DNA of 64,000 bases. It comes from Limonium bicolor. Lineage: Eukaryota > Streptophyta > Magnoliopsida > Caryophyllales > Plumbaginaceae. A program made the translations under genes and the position numbers. The notes under the pieces were generated by a model. It had not been told where the DNA came from, made no database searches, and saw nothing but the letters and a program-made list of their open reading frames with translations. Numbering within the stretch: the first letter of the stretch is position 1; every line of letters begins with the position of its first letter. The stretch lies in the NCBI GenBank assembly GCA_023374045.1, contig CM041778.1, positions 400,828,438 to 400,892,437 of the forward strand. The letters are read 5' to 3'. Below are positions 35,001 through 48,312 of the stretch, in pieces.

Positions 35001-36112
35001 TGCTCAAGGAATGGGCAATGCTACAGCACCCTATACCAATAAACACAACTACTTAGTATTCATTTTATACTAACCCTAGAATTTAGGTTTTAGAGTTTAG
35101 AAAAGAGTGTTACCTTCCAATGGATGAATGAAGTTCTTGACTAGCAAGAGAACAAGATTCCTAGCCCAAGAGGAAGCCAAAATCGGCTGGAGCAAGAAGG
35201 AACAAGGAGTTCAAAAACTGAAAATTCTTATAATTCAACCAAGGGCTAGAAATGAAGGATTTTCGAAATTCTTTCTACCTCAAGATGATAAGGAGGTGAA
35301 GGTGCTTCTAATGGTGGACTTGAATCTTCAAATGGAGAATACCCATAAAAATGAAAATGGAGTTTTTGGATTTTTGAAAGGAGGAAAGTGTTCTCCTTTG
35401 CAAGGGGATTCCAATGGTATGGTTTTTATAATTTTTTGGACAAGGAATGAAGGCACAACAATGGAGAGAAGTTGTGGGTTGTGTGGGTTTTCTTCAAAAC
35501 TCCATGGGAGCTCGGTGAAGGAGGGAAGAATTAGAGAGGAAGGAGGGGTGCTGTACGGTGGGAGTGAGGGAGATGGTAGGAGAGAGACTCACTCTTACTT
35601 TTGTAATTTTTTTCCTTTTCCCTCTTTCCTAGTTTATAGTTTTTGTCTTCTTGTGTATTAGGAGTCATTAAATAAATGAGAGAGGGAGGGAAAATTGGTC
35701 CATATTCCCCCCACACACAGATTTTTAATTTCTTTATTTACAATTGGGACACAACAACTTGTTGTTATTGCAGTTTGTACCCCGTATGTTCTCCTTTTTC
35801 CGGTATTCGCTAACGGAGGCCCGTTTACCGGAATTTTCTCGTTTAATTAATTTTATTGGTTCTAAAGCTCCACTAGTATTTATTAGTGACTATTTAGTTG
35901 ACCAAAATTGTTACGAGTCTATTTGACCCGCTTAAAGTCGTGTTTTCCCGGTTTCCTCGAAAAACGCGCTTTAAGATTCGTTTATGCTTTTAACCCATTT
36001 TAAAGGTCCGTTTTCTTCGGGATTTATTCCCTCATATTTATTTAAGTGTAATTAAGCCTTTAAAAATATAATTAGCCTAATTAATCACTGTTTTTAATTA
36101 CGGGGTATTTCA
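32038..36112 (+). mobile_element. Solo LTR of 4075 bp (gypsy type)
   Basis: It starts TGTAACACCCCAACCGC and ends CGGGGTATTTCA, with perfect GTTGG duplications at 32033-32037 and 36113-36117. AGCGGAA lies about 65 bp in. There is no primer site or domain. A 177-codon frame at 35128-35661 has no recognisable family and lies in what should be the R/U5 part, so I treat it as chance or LTR leader. It contains the 73-bp tandem array at 33729-34128. Confidence 0.85.
33729..34128. repeat. 73-bp tandem array with inverted GACCGAACTTGC motifs
   Basis: Six units of about 65-75 bp each carry CGACCGAACTTGCAAGTCC and GGTCGCAAGT(C/T)CGGTC, separated by a more variable spacer with TTCCAG. The two halves of each unit are inverted relative to one another, so each unit can fold into a stem. 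Open frames on both strands here are by-products of the repeat. Confidence 0.9.
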
Positions 36113-37108
36113 GTTGGAGCATGAGTTTGACATGGAAAAAGGTGAAGAAAATGAGCTAGAATGAAAGGATTTTTGGACATACACAACCAAGGGAAAAGAC
36201 TTGGATTCTATAGCACATTTTCTTACCTCTAGCTTTGGTTAGAGCTAGCTAGTTTTCTCCATGGTTTCTCCAAGAGTTTTGGCCTTTGAAATGATCAACA
36301 TTTTTGGCCATAATAAGGGGGAAGAAGCGCTAGTAATGTTCTTACATTGTTGATGAAGGAGGGAGGAAGATTCAAGTGGTAAACCAAGTGTTTAGTTTAA
36401 GAAAGCTTCTCCATCATTTTAGTGTTCTTCCATGGAGAAAAGAATGAAGAAAATCAGAGGAGGAAAACGGAGATGGGCTCGGCAGCATGTGGAGAAGGAA
36501 TAGGGCATGGGAGTGTGTAAGGGAGTTAGTGAATTGAAGTTCTCAATGTAAGAAGACTTTTGTGACTCACCTTTTCCCTCGGTTCTTTATGGGGTATGTT
36601 TGTCATTTGGTGACTTACAACTTTAAGGGCTCATAAGTTGTACACTATGACTCATTTCATGTGTTAGATTGTGATCAATTTGATTACCTTGTCTTAAGGT
36701 GTATTTATTTGTGTGTTGAGTGATTGGTATACTCGTTATTCATTGTAAATAGTGAAAGTATGTTCTTTGATTCACTCATGATAATTTGAGCTCCTAATTC
36801 ATGTAATGACATGTAATGACATGTTACATGTTACACCAACTTTCTTAGTTGATTTCTCCTCATAATTACTCCTACCTTAGTCCAATAACTTGTTTAAGGT
36901 TTAAACCTTTTTGGACTATATGTATTTATTTATTTATTTATTTATATAAATACATTTGGAGGTTATATAATTCTTTAATAATTTTAGGGCTCATTAGCCT
37001 TTATTAATCAATTATTAACCCTTAATTATTTTTATAAACCTTAGGGGTATTTCATTATGTCCTTGCGATAACAAAGAAATAGATGTGAAAACAAAATAAC
37101 AATCATGT

Positions 37109-38877
37109 AACACCCCTACTCATAAAACTCAAATTAACTACCATCACAACATAAGTAAATAGTCGAATCACAGTGACAAATAAAACTGAACAAACTATCG
37201 ATGGGTACCATCACCACTACTCACCCATGTGAGTAGTAAAGCGTCCAAATACCACATAATACAAAACCACTGTGATGACAAGAGATTGATAACCAATATG
37301 TACAATACTAAGTCCGAAACTAAGTGAGCAACTTAATTCTCAAAAACGTGTATAATCGCGGTATAAATTATATAACAACAGTCCAAAAATATGATGTCAA
37401 AAGTGCACCGCTAACTACCCCAAAATAGCCCACGCTCCAGCTTCAGTCTCGGTAAAATACCTGTAATATGTTCGTCATAAAGGCTCAACACAACCGTTGA
37501 GTTTAACCCTACAATAATCTTCATGAACCCTTAAACTCTTTAAGTTACTTTGTCGAGTTGTCATGCGGTTCATTTACATACTATTCTAGTTTATAGTTAT
37601 ATAATAAAAACTGCAAATGCAATAAATAAACATCCAACAATTCACTCAATATAACACAGCAGTTCCATATATTCTTATGCATACAAGTAAAATAATAATA
37701 AGCGCGTAAGATAATGATACAAGGGTTTTTTCATTTGAACGGTTCCCGTTTATTCAAACTTCAAGGCCTTTAGCTCGTTATGCACTTTACGAGAGTTATT
37801 TGAAGTCTCATATTACTGTTTAGCTAATGTCTATTTTTTCTATTACTTAACTCTTAATTATTGACAGACGTCGTGTTAGAAGACGACATGCCCTCAACCA
37901 CTTACCCCTATTAATGGCGGGTCACCAACGGCCGAAGCCATCCCCTTTACGTGGGAACTCTGATTCCTCCCTATTACCCTTGTTAATGGCGGGTCACCAA
38001 CGACCGAAGCCATCCCCTTTACGTGAGGACTCCATCCAACGATCAGTCTTATATATTAGAATATAATATACGAGTGGACCTGTAACAATCATCCGCTCTA
38101 TTGTGATCACTATGCGCAACCAGGATTCCTTGGATTTCTCCTCATATACAATTCCTTTCACCATATGATTAAGTTCTCTTAATCATCTTACCTAAGATCT
38201 ATTCTTCGGTTATAGTGAATATATTATCATATAGTTACCCTTTAGGTCTTAAACATTACCCATAAGTCATCTAGGTCATTTTCATATCTGAATACATATG
38301 CTCGTGAGGACGGTATTACTATCCTCTGCCTAAGTTAATTACCTAGGATGATTGAGGATAGTATGATATATCTCTTTAATCGTTTGTGAGCAGTATTTCC
38401 TTAACCAATAATCGTAACTTGTTTCAAGTACGTATTTAACATTGTCTTAGTCCGAAAGACGTTCACGCACAATTAATATCGGGAGATAGTCAGGCCATTA
38501 CATTCATATAAACATATCAAACACACATATCACTCTTAGCAAGCATCACACAAACTTCTAAACCCAAGGAAATCCTTAGGAACATTCGGACCAGACAATA
38601 ACATACCGTTCACCAGGGTAGGAGACGCCACTTGCGATCCCGAGCTCGTCCTCTAAAACTCTAGCTCTGGAATACGAGACTAAGTATTAGCTCTCTATAT
38701 CTTAAACAAACTCGGCACCCCCTTAAAGTTAACCCCGATGTTCGTCGATTCATTAATAGCCGGGTTAGCGTTTTAGGGTATTCAAATTAACGTCATCCTG
38801 TCGTTAGTAATTAACATGATTGTACAAATGCTACTACCTTAGGATTAAACTTTTACATAAATCTCTTTTTATCCATG

Positions 38878-38913
<36 letters not shown>

Positions 38914-39225
38914 CATATTCATATAGTTATTGTTACTATATATTACTTGTTATAATTGACCTTTTAAGTATTATTAATCTTTAACATTTAAATTCCCACT
39001 TAACTTGTGAGTTGGTCAACTTGACCCTTTTGGTCAATTCGGTTGACTTGGTCAACATATATAATTCAACACTACTATATAACCCATAATATAATTCCTT
39101 GACTAAAATAATTTTATTATTTGTCTAACTCTTTATATAGTAGTGTTCAACACTATTATATAACCCAAATGGTTGACTTGGTCAACATATATAATTCAAC
39201 ACTACTATATAACCCATTGACCAAT
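37109..39225 (+). repeat. Related gypsy LTR, 3'-truncated
   Basis: It starts TGTAACACCCCTACTC and is homologous to 22385 onward from its position 37463. It loses similarity near 39225 where Copia-derived sequence begins. It lies 54 bp downstream of the 3' end of the LTR ending at 37054, in the same orientation. It carries a duplication at 37905-38036 and a TA microsatellite near 38880. No gene is present. Confidence 0.68.
37905..38036. repeat. Tandem duplication with GGCGGGTCACCAACG
   Basis: Two copies, about 72 bp apart, of TTAATGGCGGGTCACCAACG followed by CCGAAGCCATCCCCTTTACG. The related LTR at 22.9 kb also has a two-copy repeat in the same place (GGTAGTGCCTC), although the sequence differs. 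Confidence 0.85.
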
Positions 39226-39519
39226 TAATGCACATAACAACTATGTATTGGCATCTTTATTCAACATTGGCTAATGGGGAATGTAACTATGCTTTGCATG
39301 TATCATTTAAATATATTAAGTATACATATGTCACCATTATTCTTCCTCCTCATCAATGTTATGATGATATATGAGTTGATGACATATTGTTGGAATGAAT
39401 ATTGGCATATATTCGTGTATGTCATTCAGGGGGAGAATCTTTATGAGGTTATGCTTTTCTCCTTCACTTTAATTTTTGTCCCACAAGGTTTTACCGAGCA
39501 AGGTTTTTAATGTGGCATC

Positions 39520-39948
39520 CTATCACAAGATTTTGTAAGAAGAGGAGTGTAATGATAATTATAGAGGAACAACCATTTCTTGGCGTTCAGCAAAGCAGAC
39601 TATTGTGGCAACTTCATCAAATCATGCCGAATTGATTGCTCTATATGAAACGGGAAGATAATTTGTGTGGCTCAAATTAGTTATCCATCATATATTAAGT
39701 TCTTGTGGCCTTTAGTCAAATCCAGAAAAGCCGACGTGAGATATGAAGATAATGTTGTTTGCATTGCACAAATAAGGGAAGGATACATTAAATGTGTTCG
39801 AACCAAGCATATATCGCCAAAATTATTCTCTACCCATCAACTTCGAATCAAGGGTATATTTGATGTTCACAAGATTCGACTCAATGAGAATATGGCTAAT
39901 TTATTTACCAGGTCACTTCCTATAAGAGTTTTTAAGAAGCATTTGTGA
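39520..39948 (+). pseudogene. Copia RNase H domain remnant
   Basis: The translation shows SWRSAKQTIVATSSNHAEL, then VWLKLVIHH, then YEDNVVCIAQ, GYIKCVRTKHISPK and NMANLFTRSLP. This is the ordered signature of the Copia RNase H C-terminal region. Stops follow ETGR and CGL, and a frame change falls before YEDN. Upstream reverse transcriptase is missing. Copia-type 3' sequences (GGGGGAG purine run with GTTTTACCGAGCAAGG) occur both before it (39428-39510) and after it (39985-40060), suggesting overlapping element remnants. Confidence 0.85.
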
Positions 39949-41039
39949 TATCGGTATGCGACATCGAAATAACATTTTGTTAAATTGAGGGGAGAGAGAC
40001 ATTTTAAACTGCACTTTTTTCCTTGACCATGGTTTTTGTCCTAATGGGTCAGTAAATGATAATATCTCGTGCTATATAGGGACGTGATATGGAATGCAAG
40101 AAGTACAACAAAGAGATTGATCTATTGTATCATTTCTTATCTTCTAATGTCCTTTATTCTCTCAATATTTTAGCAGTAGGCTCACTTTTACATTCCTAAC
40201 ATATATTACTCTCAAGCTTCTATTCTCCCAAATAATAGTAAGAACCTATGTAGCATCCATAGAGTAGATCATTCAAGATCAAACCACGTAAATCATTGTC
40301 TCGTCATTCTCATTCCCATTATCACCACATAAAATCACATCCACACGTTTAAGAGATAAACAGACCTATAACAAGATTATACTTGAGCGGGTACAAATGT
40401 AATCTCACTCTCAACATAAAAAAGGTTAAGATTTGTTTCAAAGAAGGATGTCGACAAACAACCCGATACTCACTAGTTTTAGATAAAGGTTCTAACAAAT
40501 TGGACACATGCGCTTACAGAAACAAAAAAATCATTGCGCAAACAAAATAACAATCAATTCAATGAGACAAATTAGAAAAGATTAAGCTATTCAGACCAAT
40601 AAATGTGTTCATAGTAATGTTATGTGTGAAATGTGAGCAATGCACGTAAAGCCTTATAAAAGGCAACTTTTATAGGTTTTCTTAATGTACACAAGATGCT
40701 TTGTCTCCCTTATCTTTCTTCGGTTACAACATGCACACAAAAAGAAAGCTCACCCAAGGTGGCTACAACTTCTATCTACTACACTCAAGCTTGGTGCCTG
40801 ACCATTGGAATTCCTTCTTACTTAGTGATGAGCTATCAATTTGTTTATACACCAATATTTTCCAGTTTCGGTGATCAAATTTAACAACTAAATTTAAAAG
40901 TTAATTATTCGACTGGTTAACCATATTACAATCAGGTTCGATCTTTTTAACAAATAAAATTTTAAAATTTATTTTAGGTGTAATTAATCTCACCTTAACC
41001 ATGCTATCAAGAGAACTAATCACACTTTTATTTCTCTAA
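39949..41039. other. Copia 3' remnant and degenerate LTR sequence
   Basis: The GAGGGGAGAGAGA purine tract near 39987 follows the RNase H remnant, as a polypurine tract would. The segment at 40250-40420 (CATTCAAGATCAAACCACG, ending ACTCTCAACA) resembles the U5 end of the LTR-like segment at 41040-41815. No gene. Confidence 0.5.
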
Positions 41040-41815
41040 ACATGTACCTTAACGAGGAGCCAACAGGCTGGAGGTGAGGTAGATGACCTCCAAGCACCAA
41101 GACCAAGAAGTCCCGTCCTTCCCTGGCCAAAACCCCAAGCTCAAGGCTAAGGATAAGCCTGAGGCTTAACCGGCCGGAATCAACCAAGCTTCACCAGCGA
41201 ATACCCCCCCCAGTCCTCTAGATCAGTTTCCCTGACCAGCTCCAACAACCCTGGTACATAGAGCACTCGTGACTTGACATGCGCGACCCTGACATCCAGT
41301 CCCAACAGTTTGTCAACAACCCGTGGATACCATTTGCACGCCTCCCTGACACTTCATTAAATACCTCAAGATTGATGTGCATTCTTCAAAGTTAGCGAGC
41401 ATCCAAGAAGCTTCGTCCCTGATAGGGCTACCCAGGATGATGTCATCCCTACTCTACGTAGAAGTAGCCCACATCATCAGTCCGACTTGAAGGCAAGCAG
41501 CGAGTCGGCCCGTTAGCCTCTTACCCTATAAATAGCAATCAATGTCTCATTTATTACAAAACACACACACACATACAACACACATTAATACTATTTCCTC
41601 TCTCTCTCTCTCTCTCTCTCTTTCTCATTTGTATTCTCTCAATCATAGTGAAACCTCTGTCAATCTTCCATAGACTAAATCATTCAAGATTTAACCACGT
41701 AAATCTTGTGTGCCTTCTTAGTTGTTCCTAATTCCTATTGCATAGTTATAATCCACATCACAAAGAGATAATCTAAAACTAGAGCACAAATTACACTCTA
41801 ACAATCAAAATAAAT
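41040..41815 (+). repeat. LTR-like segment with TATA box and CT microsatellite
   Basis: A GC-richer upstream part is followed by CCTATAAATAG at about 41526, a CT microsatellite (41598-41620), ATTCTCTCAATC, then TTTAACCACGTAAATCTTG and the end ACACTCTAACA. This order (promoter, R, U5) is that of an LTR. The start is not certain and no partner is intact. Confidence 0.5.
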
Positions 41816-42873
41816 GGGTTCTCACTTTTTTTCTTTAAGTGTTTGGTTTCTTTAGTTTGGTTCTCTTTTGTGATTCATAAAACTGACCAATTAAAGCACA
41901 TAACCACTATGTATTGGCATCTTTCTTCCACATTGGCTAACGAGGGATGTAGAATGTTCTCTGAATTTCACTTATTGTGTGTGTGTAGAGGGAGATGGGC
42001 TCTAGCAGATATTGTTATTGGTGTTGATGTTGAGTTAGCGCGCTAACCAGCAGAGTGTTAGCAACTACTGAGCTAATAGACGCGAACTCTGGTGGATAGG
42101 AAGTGCAAACTAATATGAGCGCTAGTGGGTAGATAATTAGCTAGTTACTTCTTTGTTGGAGATTTGTAACAACTAGGAGATGCCATTTCTTATTTTGATG
42201 GTAAAAACTTTTTATCGCTATTGTTATTTAGGGATTGTTGAGAATTTGTGGTTTCTATTATGAATATTGGGAAGCTCTTGATATTTATGTTATTAGAATT
42301 GTTGAAGATTTTTATTGTTGTTATTGTTAATATTGGTTATTGTTGTTTTTAAGATCAATTTTGATTTTTTTAGGAAAATGTTGGACTTTTAAAACTATTG
42401 TTGTAAGGATAGTAAGTAAGTTTTGTCATTTCAATGATTAGGATTGTTGAGAATTGCTTTGTGTTAGACTAATAATTTGTTCTTCTTTCCGTGAAAGAAA
42501 TGTGTTGTTATATGATGAATTTGAATATGGTTTATAACTACACTTCACTCTTTAAATTATATAAAATATAGATAAATATGAAAATATATTAAAACAAATT
42601 ATAAAATATAAAACATAAAATTAAGAAAATATATTAAAATAATATAATATTAATTTAATTTTACAAAATTAAATATACTATAAAATATATAGATAATTAT
42701 AATTAGTATTAAATAAATTTTAAAATAACAAAAATAAAAATAAATAAAATTTAAGTTTATTTTTTTATATTTAATACATATTAAACATATATAAAACATT
42801 AAACTCCTTGTTTAAACAAATTAAAATTTACATGACTTAGCTAAAAAGTAGTAATATTTATCTATAATAAACT
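41816..42873. other. Intergenic, nothing recognised
   Basis: No supported gene. It starts with a copy of the approximately 65-bp sequence also found at 39222-39285, then becomes increasingly AT-rich. Confidence 0.45.
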
Positions 42874-42878
42874 ACTTT

Positions 42879-45800
42879 TGAAATACCACTAACCTTTAAA
42901 TAATTAAATAAAGGGAAATATATACATTATTTGGGGGATTATTAACCCTGAGAAAAGTATATAAACAGTTAGGCGTTAAAAACGCACCTAAACTCCTTAA
43001 GGTCATAAACGGGCGTTAAGCCGGACCTTAAGCTAAACAAGTTATATAAGCTATAAACTTCATATGAAGTTAACTAAGGATCATTATATGACCCTTAGAA
43101 CACAGGACCTCATCTAAAACTGAGTAAAAATACAAAATGCCCGGGAGTTCCTTTAAAGGCCCTTAAGGCCCGGAAGTCCCGGAAATACTTTATAGGGTGA
43201 AGTAAAGCTTTACACTTCATTCCAAATGCACCATAACACCTTATTAAATATATAAGATGAAGTCCTCATGATAAATTCTCAAGACAAAGTGCTCGGAGGT
43301 TCCCGATGAGGGCCCCATAAACCCCCGGGAATGCCTCGGAGAGGTACCGAAGTGGCACAAACTCCAATATAAATCATTCTTTGAGTTCCTATCATTAATA
43401 TTCATCATTATAAAGAGAATTCTCGAGCTACTTTTTCAAAAATACACAAAGTGCTCGGGGGAATTTCTTAACGCTCATTTTTGCCCCGGGAATGTCCCGG
43501 TAGCCCGAAAATTGAGTTATGAGTTGATATATCCCCATATAACTCAATGTAACACCTTAACATATTATTATTGACTATAAAAAATGTTTATAAACACTTG
43601 GAACTCATAGCGACTACTTATTTTCCAGAATATTCTTAAAGCACAAAAACGTACCTTCGGGTGTCACAAAAATGCGTTCTACGCAATTACCTTGGAGTTT
43701 TTGAGGAGCCACAAGTTGATAATATTAAAAGGGGATAAATTGACCATCTAAATCAATTAATTCCAGTGCTAAACACATAGCACAAACAGGGCCGATTTTG
43801 TCATAAAAAAGGTACCTAAAATCAGCATTTTTACCTTAGAACTTTCATCTTTTACCATGATATAAATGTACCAAATAAATGCTGGAACCTATTACATGTT
43901 ATAATATGGTCTTAATAAAATATAGTGTGACAGGAATCAAATTAAAAATCAGTCCCATATAGCCTCTATGTTAGGCGCCAATTTGGGTGATTTTAACTAG
44001 TTTTTAGTTTGTAAATTGCCTTATGGAATGGTGAGTCATCCCTACATGTGCCATGTGATAATGTCAAATAAAAATCAGTCAAGGAGGCTCCTCCATCACC
44101 GATTTCCTGCAAGGAAACAACAAGGAAAGACTTAGGAAAAATTATAGAAATTAAATACACAAAAGAACAAAACTAGATCTACTTTATACATGTGCAAATA
44201 AATAAGAGAAATCAGCTTGTTCTCTAGCACATGGAGCTGCCGATTTTATGCAAGGAGAAGGGGGTATGATTGCTACATAATTAGACAAATAAAACAGCCA
44301 CCTACCTATGTATATTCTTATGCCTAATACAACAAAATCAAGTGTCTTCTCTAGCCACCCATTACCGAAATCATGCAACGAAAGGAGGGATTGAGTGCTG
44401 TTTAATTAGTCAAAAGAAGACATGTACCTAATTAAGAATATGCCTATGTTCAATTAGCAAAAATCAAATACTATCTAGCACCCATTGCAGCTGAGAGTTC
44501 CAAGTAGACAAGGCAAGAGTAACATGGGTATTAACTTAGAAAAAATGCTAAAGAATTACATCTACCTACCTAGCTCTTGTCTTCTTGTTTCAATTATCAA
44601 ACAAAGCCATTTATTCCTCCTTGTCATCAGCCGAAAGCAAGCTACCCAAAGGAGACTTTGGAGCCAAATAATGAAATCAAAATAATAAAAAACAAGTCAT
44701 AAAATAATGCCTTGGAATATAACAATTATTTCCATTTGATTCCTTCCTTTGCCTATCTTCTAATACCTTACGCGAGTCATTCTTTCATTTGCCCAGCCTT
44801 TGCCGATTTGGTAAGTGTTCCATTCCTCTCTTTCCTTTCTTCATTTGCTTGTTAATTCCTTAGAGCTTCAAAGCTCCATTAATGGTGTTCTAAGTTCTAA
44901 CACCATTTTATGTAATTTCCTAGTTAAATCTACTAAGTCTTGAAGCAAGAAATCATCCTAACAATCATCCAAGATTTCGTCAAGCATAAGTGTTCCAAGG
45001 AGGTTCCTAGATTCAACAACAACACAAGGAACAACAAGATCAAGTTAAGGTATATTTTCATGTTGAAAAATCCTAAGAAAATACCTTAAGCATTTCTGAA
45101 AATTACAAGCTTCTAAATCTATATTCTCTTCATTATTTCATGAAGGAAACTTGGATCTACAATCATCCCAAGGTATACCAAAAATACCTTGTTAAATACC
45201 TAAGGTAAACTCTTGTAAAACTACTCCAAATCTTATTTATAAATCCTTGTTAGAAGTCTAACAAATGGATCTCCTAAATATGTATAAGGAGGCCGAAAGT
45301 TCTTAATCAAGATAGCATTTGGAGAGCTTGGAATTCAAGGAGAAATCAAGTACAAGAATTGTCTTGATTTAAGGAGTAAGTTTCTATAATTAAGGTTTAT
45401 TAAGTTTAAGCTTGATTTAAGCTTCAAACTTTGGTATAAAAATTATGGATAAGCCTTAGTAATATTAAGGCCGAAATACTATGGGTTAAAATGTCAAGAA
45501 AATAATTTATAACATATAAGGTAAGATTATTACCTTAAGGTATAAAATTGTGTCACAAAAATTAAATATGATACACATATTATTAAACCGAATTGTCTAA
45601 GAGTTATTTGTTCTATTTTGAGTTTATAATCATTCTAAGTCATTAGCATAATTTTTAGAAGTGTTATATGGCTTATATACATTTATAAGTATTTATTATA
45701 AGGTATAAATCAAGTTTTAAAACTATATGGTAAAGATTTGTGAAAGCCGAAAATAAAAGGGATTATTTGGTGATTTTTGAAACATATAAGTATATTAAAT

Positions 45801-48307
45801 TATATTATAAATTTTGGGAACATTAAAAATAACTACAAGTATTTAAATGGCTAGTTTATAAAGTTATGTAGCTAAAATATAAATTTTGAAAAGTTTGGTG
45901 AACAAAATATAAACGCCGAGAGCTAAAAGGTTAGTTTGGCATAATTATGATATAATATAAGGTGGGAATTAATATTATGAATTTTGGTGAATTTAAATAA
46001 GTGTTTAAGTGTTAAAATAACAATTTATAAAGTTTTGGGACTATTTTGTAATTTAAGGAAAATTTGGGATAAAACCGAATTACATATGATTTTATGGGTA
46101 TATTAAAGTATTAATTATGAAATTAAGTCTTGGTCAAAGTGTTGACCAAAAACTTTGGGTTAAAATAATTTATGACATAAAATATTAAGTTCATATAAGT
46201 TTTGGGGTGAATATGTAATTTATGGAAATTTATATGTAGAACCGAATTGGACAAGGGGTGGAAATGTAATTTATAAAAGTATATGGGCCATTTCAATTAT
46301 TTAAGAAAATTGAATATTAAAACTATAGTTTATAAGTTAATATGTAACTTATACAAAGTTTTGGGGTTAAATTGTAAATAAAGGAAAGATATATATTAAG
46401 ACCGACAGTATATGTGGTCATTTGGTAATTTATAAAAATTAAAATATTCACTTTGTAATTACCGAAAGTTAATATGGATATTTGGTAAATTAAAAAGGTA
46501 ATGTGGCTAATTAATAATTTACAAAGGTTAATGTGTATATTATGTAATTACCGAATTTATAAGGTTATTTGGTAATTTATAAAAGTTATTATGTCCAAAT
46601 TATAATTACAGAAATTAATAAGGTTGATTTTATAATTTAATAAAGAAAGGAATTAAGACTATGTATTATGATACATTATGGAGTATAATATAAGGTTTTA
46701 AAATAATTGTGGTTATAATAAAAATAACCAAAGGATATTGATATATGGACTAAGTGAAAGTAATTATGGATATATGATATATGAAATAAAGATATACAGT
46801 ACAATGGAAATTCATTATCACATGTGAATACTACATAAAATAATGAAGTGATGAACTACCTAGAACCACTGTTAAGTAACAGGAATAAATAAAGAACATA
46901 CAGAGTTAGTATACTACGAATATAAACTCTACAGTGACAGTACTGTAATACTTAGTGGACAATTGTATTAATATTACCTGGTATTGCATGTATATACAAT
47001 AGCGTACGGGAAGGAATTACTAGAGCGTGAATTGTCAAGCTAGCTGTTATCCCGGTGAACGGTATGTTAATTGTGTGGTCTGAATGTCCTAAGGATTTTC
47101 CTAAGATCCGGACGTTATGTGTTTAATTGTTTAAGAGCGATATCTGTGATTTATGTATATGATATTGTATACTGTATTGCTCGACACCATTGTGTTTTAT
47201 TTTACGCGAACGTCTTATGACTGGAAGTTTATACATCTAAACTGGAACAAGACTAACTGACCTTTAGGTATTATTGAACCTAACTGATGGTCAACTGTTA
47301 TAGTCTTAACTCAAGGATTGGATATTGTATCACTGACTAAAGGGCTAATTTATAAAGAGAGGAATCCAGACTGTTTCGACTTTCTGGTTGCGCATCGTGA
47401 TCACTACGAGAGACTTCAATGGGGAGTCACTCAAGGGAATCCATTGTCCACATTCGACGATGGCGGAGGGCATTGCCGTTGGTGCACAGGTTCGACCGGA
47501 TCGGTCAAAATATTTATCCAGGGCCATAAGGTCAGCTGGTAACGGTTCCATTGGAACCCAGGGGACTATTGTCCATTATTAAGTTATTAAGGGTTGTCTT
47601 AACATGACGCCTGAGGTGGAATTTAATTGGAAAATGTTAAGTGATTGGTTTTAAAGGATAAGGGCCAGATGGCCAACTAACAAGTACAGTTAATTAATAC
47701 GCGTATCTTGTTTGGTTATTGTTATGGATTTTTGGTGTTTGGAATATAGGTTGTTGTTTACTATTATGCACTGATGTTTGCAGGTGAATTGTTGTGTGAT
47801 TGTTTAAAACTTATAGTTATTACTGTTATTGTTGTAAAATGGATTATCATGTAATGAATCTAATATCAAGATGGCTAAACGACTTAAGGAATCTAGATGA
47901 CTTAGGACTACATTTAGCATACCAGCATTTCGATTGCTGAGCCCTTCAATGGGCCAAACATTCCAGGTTACTGAAGAAGTCTCAAGCTGGAGTGCAGGAC
48001 GCGGGGGTAGCTGATGTGTTTCCAACAAACACCTTTGGTTTTATTTATGTACTGTATTTTGGAGGTTGTTGTATTTGATTTAGTTGCTCAGTTTGAATAT
48101 GGTCTGTAATATTAAGAGTGCTCAGTATCTGTTCATCACAGCGTGAGGAGTTAAGGTTGTTGGAAGGAGTAAGGATGCCTTGTTACTCACAAGGGTGAGT
48201 AACGACGCGTAACACCAAGGTAAATAATTTTATTTTCCGCTGCGAATTATTATTTATTATGCTACGACTTGCGACGTTATTACAGGTTTAGGATTAGGGG
48301 TGTTACA
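42879..48307 (-). mobile_element. Solo LTR of 5429 bp (gypsy type), minus orientation
   Basis: On the minus strand it starts TGTAACACCCCTAATCC and ends GTGGTATTTCA, with perfect ACTTT duplications at 42874-42878 and 48308-48312. AGCGGAA lies about 70 bp in, as in two other solo LTRs here. Part near 47040-47130 is the inverse of the AACATACCGTTCACC region in the LTRs at 23.7 and 38.6 kb, so all belong to one group. No primer site or protein domain. Short frames, for example 47318-47582, are not genes. Confidence 0.85.
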
Positions 48308-48312
48308 ACTTT

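Larger units (their letters stand above)
22385..37054 (+). mobile_element. Large gypsy-type LTR, 5'-truncated, split by three solo LTRs
   Basis: The host segments are 22385-25062, 29364-30049, 31574-32032 and 36118-37054, about 4.8 kb in total. The first segment is clearly homologous, in order, to 37463-39225: motifs around GCTCA(G/A)CACAACCG(C/T)TGAGT, TAGAAGACGAC, AATAACATACCGT and GTTGGTCAACTTGACCC. The last segment ends GGGGTATTTCA, the same 3' terminus as the LTRs at 25068-29358 and 32038-36112. The three interruptions each carry their own 5-bp duplication. No coding domain is present. The left end is ragged. Confidence 0.72.

Noticed and set aside
35128..35661. 177-codon frame in the solo LTR at 32038-36112
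   Set aside because: It shows no domain or known family, lies in the expected R/U5 part of a non-coding LTR, and ends in a low-complexity Phe/Leu-rich tail.
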